A stretch of DNA of 8,303 bases from an uncultured Collinsella sp. (GCA_900553165.1 USCN01000051.1:1-8303), one strand, 5' to 3'; positions 1 through 6,312 are shown, counted from the stretch's first letter. The notes: generated by a model from the letters alone, not told the origin. Program-made: numbers and translations.

Positions 1-40
1 AACCGGGAGGTCACAAGTTCGAATCTTGTCAGGTCCACCA
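1..40 (+). tRNA. tRNA-Ile, 3' part only (cut by window edge)
   Basis: These 40 bases are identical to positions 225-264 of the complete tRNA-Ile(GAT) downstream. They cover the end of the anticodon loop and stem, the variable region, the T arm (GTTCGAATC), the 3' acceptor strand CAGGTCC and an encoded ACCA end. The 5' half and the anticodon lie outside the window, so the GAT identity is inferred from the perfect match to the second copy. A terminator-like hairpin follows 12 bases later. Confidence 0.9.
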
Positions 41-51
41 CTTTCTTTCGC

Positions 52-96
52 AATAAACACCCCAGCGAGAGCCGAGTCGCCGCTGGGGTGTTTATT
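52..96 (+). terminator. Perfect 16-bp hairpin between tRNA-Ile and tRNA-Ala
   Basis: AATAAACACCCCAGCG (52-67) is perfectly complementary to 81-96, with a 13-base loop. The 3' arm ends in GTGTTTATT, a T-rich but interrupted tract, and the symmetric ends would let it work on either strand. It looks like an intrinsic terminator. It stands only 11 bases before tRNA-Ala, too little room for a separate promoter, so it may instead be a leaky terminator or a processing hairpin. Confidence 0.7.
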
Positions 97-107
97 ACTG
101 TCTCCGT

Positions 108-183
108 GGGGGTTTAGCTCAGCTGGGAGAGCGCGGGCTTTGCAAGCCTGAGGTCAGGGGTTCGATCCCCCTAACCTCCACCA
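108..183 (+). tRNA. tRNA-Ala (anticodon TGC)
   Basis: A complete 76-base cloverleaf. Acceptor strands GGGGGTT (108-114) and AACCTCC pair with one G-T pair, followed by discriminator A and an encoded CCA at 181-183. The D arm is TAGCTCAGCTGGGAGAGC and the anticodon loop reads CTTTGCAAG with anticodon TGC. The T arm is AGGGGTTCGATCCCCC. It decodes GCN alanine codons. Only four bases separate it from the next tRNA-Ile, so the two are probably cut from one transcript. Ala(TGC) and Ile(GAT) are the pair usually found in rRNA-operon spacers, but no rRNA is visible here. Confidence 0.97.
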
Positions 184-187
184 TGAT

Positions 188-264
188 GGACCTGTAGCTC
201 AGTTGGTTAGAGCGTCCGGCTGATAACCGGGAGGTCACAAGTTCGAATCTTGTCAGGTCCACCA
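188..264 (+). tRNA. tRNA-Ile (anticodon GAT)
   Basis: A complete 77-base cloverleaf. Acceptor strands GGACCTG (188-194) and CAGGTCC pair perfectly, with discriminator A and an encoded CCA at 262-264. The D arm is TAGCTCAGTTGGTTAGAGC, the anticodon stem and loop is CCGGCTGATAACCGG with anticodon GAT, and the T arm is ACAAGTTCGAATCTTGT. It reads AUC and AUU codons. Its last 40 bases are repeated exactly at the left edge of the window, showing at least two copies of this tRNA gene in the array. Confidence 0.97.
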
Positions 265-278
265 TCAAAACCGTGAAG

Positions 279-309
279 AGCCTCGGGGCAATTGCCTCGA
301 GGCTTTTTT
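279..309 (+). terminator. Rho-independent terminator of the tRNA array
   Basis: AGCCTCG-G-GGC pairs with GCC-T-CGAGGCT (11 bp including one G-T pair) around an AATT loop, followed by six T residues at 304-309. It lies 14 bases after the CCA end of tRNA-Ile and closes the array. Confidence 0.9.
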
Positions 310-321
310 CTTACCTACTGC

Positions 322-358
322 AAGTAGTCAAAAAGGTCCCGTCCCAAATTAACTACTT
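322..358. repeat. REP-like inverted repeat with GGTCCCGTCCC core
   Basis: AAGTAGTCAA (322-331) and TTAACTACTT (349-358) are inverted repeats with one mismatch, flanking a core that contains GGTCCCGTCCC. It is intergenic and has no T tract after it, so it is not a standard terminator. I believe similar sequences recur between genes in Coriobacteriia, but that is recollection. It lies just upstream of the possible promoter of the next gene. Confidence 0.4.
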
Positions 359-363
359 TGATT

Positions 364-393
364 TTGTGTGCTGTGCGGAAGTTTGGGTAGTAT
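364..393 (+). promoter_or_regulatory. Possible promoter of the DUF151 operon
   Basis: TTGTGT (364-369) and TAGTAT (388-393) are spaced by 18 bases in an AT-richer patch. Each is a moderate match to the -35 and -10 consensus. A small GC hairpin, GCGGC/GCCGC (405-409 with 415-419), would lie in the leader before the ribosome binding site at 439-443. Confidence 0.35.
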
Positions 394-449
394 AGCTATT
401 CAATGCGGCGGGCCGCCGCGTGTTAACCGCTACGTACCGGAGGTGTTCC

Positions 450-950
450 ATGGTTCGTGTCGACATAGAGACTATCGTCATGGCCGCCGGTCCCGTGCCA
501 TCGCTTATCGTGCTTCGCGAGCGCTGCAGCAAGTCGGATTCTCCCGCGCCGCTGCGCTCCCTCTCCATCCAGACTGGCTCGTTTGAGGCTGCGGCAATCA
601 GCCGCGGCATCGACAGCGGCCGCGCCGATCGCCCGATCACGCACGACCTGCTGCTCGACACCGTCGACGCCCTAGGTGCCAAGCTCGAGCGCGTCGAAAT
701 CGTCCGCGCCGAGCCGCCCGTGTTTTACGCGACGGTTGTCGTGTTGGCCGATGGCAACGAGCATAGGATCGATGCACGTCCGAGTGACGCCATCGCCCTC
801 GCCGTACGCAGCAATGCCCCCATGTTCGTTGAAGACGACATCATGAATCGCTTGGGCACCGTCTCACCGCACGCCGAGGAAGTCGACGACGAGCAAGAGT
901 TCGAAAAGTTCGATGAGTTCGTCCAAACGCTCTCGCCCGATGATTTTTAA
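450..950 (+). CDS. Bifunctional nuclease family (DUF151) protein
   Basis: The 166-residue product fits the bifunctional nuclease (BFN/DUF151) family, small proteins reported to have DNase and RNase activity in plants and found widely in bacteria, where their role is poorly defined. Family signatures are visible: RPITHDLL at residues 61-68, DARPSDAIALAVR at 108-120 and APMFV at 123-127, followed by an acidic C-terminal tail rich in Asp and Glu, as is common in actinobacterial members. The start at 450 is chosen because GGAGG (439-443) lies six bases upstream. An in-frame GTG at 420 would add ten residues but has no ribosome binding site. The stop is followed at once by an in-frame-possible ATG of the next gene (TAAATG), which suggests an operon. 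No signal peptide is seen, so it is probably cytoplasmic. Confidence 0.85.
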   Translation: MVRVDIETIVMAAGPVPSLIVLRERCSKSDSPAPLRSLSIQTGSFEAAAISRGIDSGRADRPITHDLLLDTVDALGAKLERVEIVRAEPPVFYATVVVLADGNEHRIDARPSDAIALAVRSNAPMFVEDDIMNRLGTVSPHAEEVDDEQEFEKFDEFVQTLSPDDF

Positions 951-983
951 ATGCCCGGCAAACACGCGACGGAGTGCGCGCTC

Positions 984-1340
984 ATGAGCGCCGGAGTTTC
1001 TGCCGAGGCGGCTGCGATCGCCCGCGAGGCCCAGATGCGCTCGGAGGCTTCTGAGGCGGCACGCATTGCCTATGTGACGCAGGCCCGCACGCTTCGTGAA
1101 CGCCGCGGCTTGTTTATCAAGATGGTTGCCGTCTCCGCACTTGTCGCGGCAATCTCCTCGCGCCTTCGTGGTACAGTTGGTGCGCTTGGGTTTTCGATTT
1201 CGACGGGCTTGGTCATCTGGGGCGTGGTCGATGCCGTGATGCTGACCAACCAGATCAAGGTACTCGATAAGCGCGCCGCCGATATGATGCGCGCCCGCGA
1301 CGCCGCCGCCGAGATCGCTGCCGAGGCACAAGAGATGTAA
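984..1340 (+). CDS. Small membrane protein of unknown function, two predicted helices
   Basis: I do not recognise this family. From the ATG at 984 the product has 118 residues: an alanine- and glutamate-rich, probably helical N-terminal part (residues 5-35), a basic stretch (LRERRG), a hydrophobic segment at about 44-59, a second at about 65-87, and an alanine-rich charged helical tail (about 93-118). This suggests a small inner-membrane protein with two helices joined by a short arginine-containing turn and cytoplasmic coiled-coil-like ends. The start is uncertain. An ATG at 951 directly abuts the upstream stop and would add 11 residues, but it has no ribosome binding site. The ATG at 984 has GGAG at 971-974. 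The gene sits between the nuclease-family gene and the next hypothetical gene, probably in one transcript. Confidence 0.65.
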   Translation: MSAGVSAEAAAIAREAQMRSEASEAARIAYVTQARTLRERRGLFIKMVAVSALVAAISSRLRGTVGALGFSISTGLVIWGVVDAVMLTNQIKVLDKRAADMMRARDAAAEIAAEAQEM

Positions 1341-1370
1341 CGACGCCGGACTCGATGGGAAGGTCTAAAA

Positions 1371-1818
1371 ATGGCACAGGATATGCAGGACGCCGGAAAC
1401 GTCTCCGCCGAGCTCGACGCCATGGTGTGCGACCTCATCGGGGCATTTTTAGACGACCTGGCCGCTGGTGAGAACCCCGGCGTTGTCGTTGCGATCGAAG
1501 ACGCCGCGTCCAACCGCTATCTGGCGGCACTCGACGAGGACGGCGAGGAGGCATGCCTCGAGGCTGCCACCAACTTTATCTCCGAGCACAAGATGGGCCT
1601 TAAGGACGAGGGCCTGGGTCGCATCGCCCGTTACGCCATCGGCTACACTGGTTGTGTCGATCGATGGCGGCTACCATGACGCCCTGCTTGTGAGTTTCTT
1701 TGAGACGACGCTCGAGAGCGGCTTTTCGGCATACGTACTGTACGAGGGTGTGGGCGCCGGCGATGGTTTTATGTGGAGCGACCCTGAACCTGCAGGCGAG
1801 GAAACCCCTCTTATCTAA
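1371..1818 (+). pseudogene. Unknown gene interrupted by a frameshift near 1650
   Basis: Reading starts at ATG 1371 with a good ribosome binding site (GGGAAGG, 1357-1363). The first part is acidic and helical and makes sense as protein up to about residue 92 (...ARYAIGYTG). After that the frame turns into CVDRWRLP and stops at 1677-1679. The +1 frame carries on with a protein-like sequence, SIDGGYHDALLVSFFE and onward, to a stop at 1816-1818 (tail EPAGEETPLI). One product of about 148 residues is expected if one extra base, or a two-base loss, lies at about 1641-1658. The first frame alone would give a 102-residue product. I recognise no family. The cause may be a sequencing error, a real mutation or, less likely, programmed +1 frameshifting. 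The 30-base gap to the upstream gene suggests a shared transcript. Confidence 0.6.
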
Positions 1819-1860
1819 AATCGCTAAAATAAACGAGTTTTCGGTAAAAGGCTCAAAATT

Positions 1861-1888
1861 CCCGCCGAGCGTTGTGTTGCTGGGCGGG
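1861..1888 (+). promoter_or_regulatory. Leader hairpin upstream of typA
   Basis: CCCGCC (1861-1866) pairs with GGCGGG (1883-1888) and, inside a G-G mismatch, AGC (1868-1870) pairs with GCT (1879-1881) around an eight-base loop. No T run follows, so termination is unlikely. It ends 47 bases before the typA start. I found no convincing promoter in the 117-base gap. The hairpin may be a leader element or the end of the upstream transcript. Confidence 0.3.
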
Positions 1889-1935
1889 TCGCATACGCGT
1901 GCCGGTTGTATATAGATAGAAGATAGGGGAACTAC

Positions 1936-3774
1936 ATGCGCGTAGACAATCTGAGGAACATCGCCATCATCGCTCACGTCGACCACGGCAAGACGACGAT
2001 GGTCGACAAGCTCCTGCGTGCCACGGACGCCTTCCGTGCCAACCAGCAGGTCGAGGACCGCGTCCTGGATTCTAACGACCAGGAGCGCGAGCGCGGCATT
2101 ACGATTCTCGCCAAGAACATCTCTATCGAGTACAAGGACGTTAAGATCAACGTCATCGACACCCCGGGCCACGCTGACTTTGGCGGCGAGGTCGAGCGCG
2201 TGCTGCGTATGGCCGACGGCGCCCTGCTGCTGGTCGATGCCTTTGAGGGCCCCATGCCCCAGACCCGCTTCGTGCTGCGTCACGCCATCGACACCGGCCT
2301 CAAGATCATGATCGTCATCAACAAGATCGACCGTCCGGGCGCCAACCCCGAGAAGGCCTACAACGACTGCCTGGACCTTATGGCCGACCTGGGCGCCACC
2401 GACGACCAGCTTGAGTTCGCCATGGAACACGTGGTCTACGCCAGCGCCATGAATGGCTTTGCCCGCCTTGACCCCAACGACGGCAACATGGACATGTATC
2501 CGCTGCTCGATATGATCATTGACGACATGCCCGCGCCCGAGGTTGACGAGAACGCCCCGCTGGCCATGCAATGTGTGACCATCGACCACTCCAACTTCGT
2601 TGGCCGCATCGGTATCGGTCGCGTGTACTCCGGCACCATTCACCAGGGCGATCAGATCCTGGTCGTCAAGAACGACGGTTCCAGCGCTACCGCTACCGTC
2701 AAGCAGCTCTTTACTTTCGACTACCTGGGTCGCACCGAGTGCCAGGAAGTCGGCGCCGGTGACATCGCCGCCGTCGTGGGCATCGACCGCACCGATATCG
2801 GCGATGTCTACACCGATCCCGAGAACCCCGTTGAGCTCGAACCCATCGAGATCGACCCGCCGACCCTGTCCATCGTCTTTGAGGCGTCGACCTCCCCGCT
2901 CGTCGGCCGCGACGGCGACATCGTGGGTGCCCGTCAGCTCAAGGAGCGCCTGTTCAACGAGGCCGAGAACAACGTGACCATGAAGATCGAGGAGCTCGAG
3001 GACAAGAGCGGCGTCGAGGTCTCGGGCCGCGGCATTCTGCACCTGTCCGTCCTGATGGAGTCCATGCGTCGCGAGGGCTTTGAGTTCCAGGTCGGCCGTC
3101 CCCGCGTTCTGTTTAAGAAGGACGAGAACGGCAATAAGCTGGAGCCCGTCGAGCAGGCCGTCGTCGAGTGCCCGGACGAGTACTCGGGCAAGGTCGTTGA
3201 GGTCTTCGGCACCTCCGGCGGCATCATGACGAGCATGGATACCTCGGGTATCGTGACGCACCTCGAGTTTAAGATCCCGACCCGCGGCATCATGGGTCTT
3301 AAGAACCGCATCATGAACGTCACTCACGGCGAGGGCGTGTTCTACCACACCTTCCTGGAGTACGGCCCCTATGCCGGCGAGATCGGCAACCGCCAGAACG
3401 GCGCCATGATCTCCATGACCACCGAGAAGGCCGTTGCCTACGCTCTGGGCACGCTGCAGGAGCGCGGCCAGCTGTTTGTTGAGCCGGGTACCGAGTGCTA
3501 CGAGGGCATGATCGTGGGCGAGCGCAGCAAGGCCGGCGACATGGTCGTCAACATCGCCCGTACCAAGAACCTGGGCAACCAGCGTTCCTCGACCTCCGAT
3601 ATCTCCGTCCAGCTGGTGCCGCCCCGCACCTTCTCGCTGGAGGAGGCGCTGGAGTATATCGCCGACGACGAGCTGGTGGAGATCACTCCCAAGAACATCC
3701 GCCTGCGCAAGCGTCTGCTCAATGCTACCGACCGCAAGAAGGCCGCAGTCCGCGCCGGTCAGGTCAACAAATAA
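1936..3774 (+). CDS. typA: Ribosome-associated translational GTPase TypA/BipA
   Basis: The full-length 612-residue product matches the TypA/BipA family, translation-factor GTPases related to EF-G that bind the 70S ribosome and help 50S assembly and growth under stress and cold. All G motifs are present: AHVDHGKT (13-20), RGITI (53-57) in the switch I region, DTPGH (75-79), NKID (129-132) and SAMNG (170-174). An EF-Tu-like beta-barrel follows from about residue 205, then the EF-G-like domains and the BipA-specific C-terminal domain, ending in the basic stretch [12 protein letters not shown]. The start is supported by AGGGGAA (1925-1930) six bases upstream and by the usual short N-terminus before G1. 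It probably has its own transcript, since 117 bases separate it from the gene before, and a strong terminator follows. Nothing looks broken. Confidence 0.97.
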   Translation: MRVDNLRNIAIIAHVDHGKTTMVDKLLRATDAFRANQQVEDRVLDSNDQERERGITILAKNISIEYKDVKINVIDTPGHADFGGEVERVLRMADGALLLVDAFEGPMPQTRFVLRHAIDTGLKIMIVINKIDRPGANPEKAYNDCLDLMADLGATDDQLEFAMEHVVYASAMNGFARLDPNDGNMDMYPLLDMIIDDMPAPEVDENAPLAMQCVTIDHSNFVGRIGIGRVYSGTIHQGDQILVVKNDGSSATATVKQLFTFDYLGRTECQEVGAGDIAAVVGIDRTDIGDVYTDPENPVELEPIEIDPPTLSIVFEASTSPLVGRDGDIVGARQLKERLFNEAENNVTMKIEELEDKSGVEVSGRGILHLSVLMESMRREGFEFQVGRPRVLFKKDENGNKLEPVEQAVVECPDEYSGKVVEVFGTSGGIMTSMDTSGIVTHLEFKIPTRGIMGLKNRIMNVTHGEGVFYHTFLEYGPYAGEIGNRQNGAMISMTTEKAVAYALGTLQERGQLFVEPGTECYEGMIVGERSKAGDMVVNIARTKNLGNQRSSTSDISVQLVPPRTFSLEEALEYIADDELVEITPKNIRLRKRLLNATDRKKAAVRAGQVNK

Positions 3775-3803
3775 GCGCCGAGCTTTATAGCGACTAACAA
3801 GAA

Positions 3804-3836
3804 AGGGCGCCGACCATCGCGGTCGGTGCCCTTTTT
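3804..3836 (+). terminator. Rho-independent terminator of typA, probably bidirectional
   Basis: AGGGCGCCGACC (3804-3815) pairs with GGTCGGTGCCCT (3821-3832) over 12 bp with one G-T pair and an ATCGC loop, followed by TTTTT. Read from the other strand the hairpin is followed by CTTTCTTGTT, so it could also stop the convergent - strand transcript from the gene ending at 3904. Confidence 0.92.
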
Positions 3837-3862
3837 GGTGCACAGGGATTGAGTTGGTCTGC

Positions 3863-3897
3863 ACCACCGCAAAGGTGTCTGTCCCCTTTGTGGTGGT
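3863..3897. repeat. REP-like hairpin with GGTGTCTGTCCCC core
   Basis: ACCACCGCAAAGG (3863-3875) pairs with CCTTTGTGGTGGT (3885-3897) over 13 bp with one G-T pair around a nine-base loop. It has no T run on either strand and lies between convergent genes just after a complete terminator. The core GGTGTCTGTCCCC resembles the GGGGACAGGCACC-type motif of REP elements moved by Y1 (RAYT) transposases in many bacteria. That similarity is from memory. No transposase is present in the window. Confidence 0.5.
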
Positions 3898-3903
3898 TGA
3901 CGG

Positions 3904-5049
3904 CTAGGCGGAAGGAAGGCCCGGAGTATTGGCGGCCTGCTGCGGCTTGACGCGGGCGTTGCGCCAGATGATTTGGATGATGTAACCGAGCATAAAGACA
4001 AAGGCCACGCCGCTGATGAAGTCACCTACGAGGGGAAGCCCCGTGAGGGCGCCTGCGATTACGCCGCCCACGGCTGCCATGGCGTAGCGGTTTTGGTTGT
4101 GTCCAACCATGCGGGCGATCGCGCACCCCGCAAAGGCACTCGACATCAACGCGATGCCGATAACGCCGCACAAGAGGGTTCCGGCAAGCGACAGACCAGC
4201 GATAGAGATAATCAGCAGTAGGACGGCGGGGACGATAGCAATCGTGCCCAGAAGACCGCTCACCCACAGGGGCATGGAGCGCTGGTGGAGCATGCCGGCG
4301 GCGCTGGCGGTCGCGCGCGGAAAGATGAGCTCGAGCAGCAGAGCGACAAAGCAGGTCGAGAGTGCCGCGGCGACGATACCGCCGATGACATCGTTAACGG
4401 TGGAAGTATCCTCGTTCTCGGTGCGGTCGATCTTGAGCGCACCGACCTCGGCTCCCGCGGCGCGCTCGGGGTCCTCGGAGACGTGCGCGTTCACGGTGCC
4501 GGTGATGTGGGCGTTCTTGCCCAGGATGAGCTTGTCGGCCCAAACCTCGACATCGCCCTTGACGGTGCCATCGATGGTCACCGTGTCGCCCGCAAGCGCT
4601 GCCGACTTGGTGGAGCCTCGCAGGGCAACCGTCTCGCCTATCGCGTAGAAACAGTTGGCGGTGCTATCGGTGTTGAGCACGACATGCTGACCGGCTACCG
4701 TCACGCTGCCATCGATTGCGGTTTTGGAGATATCGATGGTGCGCGCCGCCAGGCGAATAGCGCCGCCTACGGTGCAGTCGCGAATCGATAGGCTCTCGCC
4801 CGCCGCGATAATATCGCGGCCGATGGAGGCATCGTCTAGGTTAAGGCTTTGGCCGGCCCAGTACAGGTCACCCTCGGCGCTGGACGTATCCGAGTCAGCT
4901 TCGGTCGCAAGTACGTTTCCAGCGGTGTCCGTGCCGGCGAACGACGCCGTGGGAAGTGCGGTGAGCGCGAGCGCGATGAGCGCGAATGCCATAAGCAGGC
5001 AGCGACGCATCTTGTGTGACGGCGCCGTCACGGTTTGATTGAAAGCCAT
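3904..5049 (-). CDS. Secreted/membrane bactofilin-like (polymer-forming cytoskeletal) protein
   Basis: The 381-residue product has three parts. Residues 1-38 look like a signal peptide: basic MRR at 14-16, a long hydrophobic core, and a likely cut after ASFA. Residues about 60-200 form a run of short hydrophobic repeats with glycine and valine at turns (for example GSVTVAGQHVVL, DTVTIDGTVKGDVEV), the pattern of a bactofilin-like right-handed beta-helix usually labelled polymer-forming cytoskeletal. Residues about 220-370 contain four to six membrane helices, with a short basic tail. The protein probably presents a beta-helix outside the membrane; its function is unknown. The ATG at 5049 has AAAGGA on the - strand seven bases upstream. 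A later ATG (residue 14) has none. The TRIC-family gene lies 107 bases upstream on the same strand, so co-transcription is possible. Confidence 0.75.
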   Translation of the reverse strand: MAFNQTVTAPSHKMRRCLLMAFALIALALTALPTASFAGTDTAGNVLATEADSDTSSAEGDLYWAGQSLNLDDASIGRDIIAAGESLSIRDCTVGGAIRLAARTIDISKTAIDGSVTVAGQHVVLNTDSTANCFYAIGETVALRGSTKSAALAGDTVTIDGTVKGDVEVWADKLILGKNAHITGTVNAHVSEDPERAAGAEVGALKIDRTENEDTSTVNDVIGGIVAAALSTCFVALLLELIFPRATASAAGMLHQRSMPLWVSGLLGTIAIVPAVLLLIISIAGLSLAGTLLCGVIGIALMSSAFAGCAIARMVGHNQNRYAMAAVGGVIAGALTGLPLVGDFISGVAFVFMLGYIIQIIWRNARVKPQQAANTPGLPSA

Positions 5050-5061
5050 GGTTGATCCTTT

Positions 5062-5088
5062 TGTTAGGTGTTCGGCATATACCTAACA
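5062..5088 (-). promoter_or_regulatory. Perfect 8-bp inverted repeat before the bactofilin-like gene
   Basis: TGTTAGGT (5062-5069) and ACCTAACA (5081-5088) are perfect inverted repeats with an 11-base spacer, placed 13 bases before the start codon and next to its ribosome binding site. There is no T tract, so it is not a typical terminator. It could be a repressor operator or a hairpin affecting translation of this gene. A TATA-like patch (GTATAT on the - strand) lies in the spacer, but I see no matching -35. Confidence 0.4.
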
Positions 5089-5156
5089 GGGTACCCAACG
5101 CGCGGGCGCTCTAAAAGAATCTCTCGGTTGCATTTCGAAGGGTTGTGCCGTGCTGT

Positions 5157-5846
5157 CTACTTTTTACGGTGCAAGAAGCGCGCGATATCTTCTTCGGTGG
5201 GGCTTTTGATGTCAAAGCGCAGCGAGAGCCAGCGCAGACCCATGGTCACGACAACGCATACGACCAGCGCAGCGACATTGCTCATGATGCCGCTCATAAC
5301 GAGACACACATAGCTTGTCGATCCGGCGATGGCGGCGATAGCATAAAAGTTAGTACGTTGGAAAATGCCCGGAACCACGCCCATAAAGCCGTCGCGCAAC
5401 ATGCCGCCGCCCACCGCGGTAAAAAAGCCCATCATGATGCACACCGCCGGTGCAAAGCCGTAGACAAGCGCCTTGTCCGCTCCGGTGGCGGCATAGATGC
5501 CGACCGAGATGATATCGAGCAGGGGGATGAGTTTTTCGGGTTTGTCGACGATTGCCGGGAAAATGTAGATGATAGCTGCCGTGGCAATGGAAAGCGGGAG
5601 TGCCATCGGCTGGTTGAGGATGTAGACGTTCCCCACCTGCAGCGTCATATCGCGCAAAAGACCGCCGCCCAGGCCGCAAACCACGGCGAGTGCGACGGCG
5701 CCCACCAGGTCGAGCTTGTGCTCGCGCGCAACCAGCACACCCGAGATCGATGCAGCGACAACGGCGAACATCTCGAGCCAAAACGGAATAGCGACCATGG
5801 CATCCGAGGCATGTGAGGTAATGGTTATGGCGGCGACGACGGGCAA
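5157..5846 (-). CDS. TRIC-family (UPF0126) cation channel membrane protein
   Basis: The 229-residue product is a polytopic membrane protein with about seven hydrophobic helices and the duplicated signature of bacterial TRIC channels (UPF0126, also labelled glycine transporter domain): GLGGGLLRD in the first half and VGGGMLRD in the second. Prokaryotic TRIC proteins are trimeric channels for potassium and other monovalent cations. A basic, charged C-terminus (IARFLHRKK) lies in the cytoplasm. The start is TTG at 5846-5844, supported by AAAGGA seven bases upstream on the - strand. The next ATG (residue 17) has no ribosome binding site and would cut into the first helix. A direct repeat GTACAT-A-GTACAT lies at 5884-5896 upstream and may belong to its promoter. 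It reads towards the bactofilin-like gene. Confidence 0.88.
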   Translation of the reverse strand: MPVVAAITITSHASDAMVAIPFWLEMFAVVAASISGVLVAREHKLDLVGAVALAVVCGLGGGLLRDMTLQVGNVYILNQPMALPLSIATAAIIYIFPAIVDKPEKLIPLLDIISVGIYAATGADKALVYGFAPAVCIMMGFFTAVGGGMLRDGFMGVVPGIFQRTNFYAIAAIAGSTSYVCLVMSGIMSNVAALVVCVVVTMGLRWLSLRFDIKSPTEEDIARFLHRKK

Positions 5847-6011
5847 GATGGGGTCCTTTGGATTGTGGGTTTAGACAATGCCCGTACATAGTACATGTTC
5901 GGCGCCGATTGCGACCCTATTGCTCGGCAAACGGTCGGGACTGGGTACGGTCATAGGTTCCATGTTTGGGGATCCGGGTTGATGCTGAACGCGATGGGGG
6001 CGTGGTCGAAT
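5847..6011. other. Intergenic stretch without recognised genes
   Basis: This is the upstream region of the - strand TRIC gene. The only signals are its ribosome binding site (5854-5859) and the direct repeat GTACAT-A-GTACAT at 5884-5896. A + strand open frame from 5895 has no ribosome binding site or recognisable protein character. The structured block that follows is described separately. Confidence 0.5.
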
Positions 6012-6148
6012 AGGAGGGATGTCCAAATTTTGAGCTCCGCTCAAAATTTATCCGGTCGGCTTGCGCCGACCGCGCAGCGCTAAAAACGCGCCACGGGCGC
6101 GTTTTCTTTACGCTCCGCGCCCTGGCGGGTTCGAATCCCTCCTCCGCC
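6012..6148 (+). other. Multi-hairpin structured block, possible ncRNA or composite repeat
   Basis: Three perfect hairpins lie in tandem: 11 bp with a TCC loop (6025-6035 with 6039-6049), 8 bp with a TTGC loop (6053-6060 with 6065-6072), and 10 bp with an ACG loop (6083-6092 with 6096-6105). The last is followed by TTTTCTTT and could terminate + strand transcripts. AGGAGGGAT (6012-6020) is perfectly complementary to ATCCCTCCT (6135-6143), so the whole block could fold as one multibranched unit. I know no RNA family that matches, and no promoter is evident. It may equally be a cluster of intergenic repeats. The 3' part overlaps a tRNA-like fragment. Confidence 0.4.
6122..6148 (+). pseudogene. 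tRNA-Ser-like 3' fragment (T arm and acceptor strand)
   Basis: GCGGGTTCGAATCCCTC has the form of a T arm (T loop TTCGAAT) with one C-T mismatch in the stem, followed by CTCCGCC like a 3' acceptor strand, but without an encoded CCA. It matches the 3' end of tRNA-Ser(CGA), which lies 65 bases away on the opposite strand, except for the stem mismatch and a three-base gap. No D arm or anticodon arm precedes it. It is most likely a tRNA remnant or an old integration-site scar. Confidence 0.5.
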
Positions 6149-6174
6149 GTATTTGCTTGTTAGGGACTCAAAAC

Positions 6175-6201
6175 AAAAAAGCTCCCATTCCCGGGAGCTT
6201 T
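6175..6201 (-). terminator. Terminator of tRNA-Ser(CGA)
   Basis: On the - strand AAAGCTCCC pairs with GGGAGCTTT (6193-6201 with 6178-6186, 9 bp, six-base loop), continuing into TTTTTTG. It begins 11 bases after the tRNA CCA end. Confidence 0.9.
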
Positions 6202-6212
6202 CTCAACCAAAA

Positions 6213-6303
6213 TGGCGGAGGAGGAGGGATTCGAACCCTCGTGACCTTATACAGGCCAAACGGTTTTCGAGACCGCCGCATTCAACCACTCTGCCACCCC
6301 TCC
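6213..6303 (-). tRNA. tRNA-Ser (anticodon CGA)
   Basis: A complete 91-base class II tRNA. The acceptor GGAGGGG pairs with CTCCTCC (one G-T pair), with discriminator G, as serine tRNAs need, and an encoded CCA at 6215-6213. The anticodon loop contains TCTCGAAAA with anticodon CGA. The long variable arm is followed by the T arm GAGGGTTCGAATCCCTC. It reads UCG codons. It lies nine bases downstream of the terminator of tRNA-Ser(GGA), leaving no room for its own promoter except inside that upstream tRNA. Confidence 0.96.
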
Positions 6304-6312
6304 GCGTGGGGT

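Noticed and set aside
1909..1920. TATATAGAT as a -10 element for typA
   Set aside because: No -35-like hexamer occurs at 16-18 bases upstream and it would leave a leader of only about 20 bases. AT-richness alone is weak evidence.
1600..3867. 755-codon open frame on the - strand opposite typA
   Set aside because: It is the antisense shadow of a perfectly conserved typA in GC-rich DNA. The translation is a low-complexity His/Asp/Val-rich sequence with no family character and no ribosome binding site.
6012..6148. Reading the structured block as tRNA-Sec or tmRNA
   Set aside because: There is no TCA anticodon arm and no D arm as in selC, and it is far too short and lacks a resume frame for tmRNA. 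Only the 3' end is tRNA-like.
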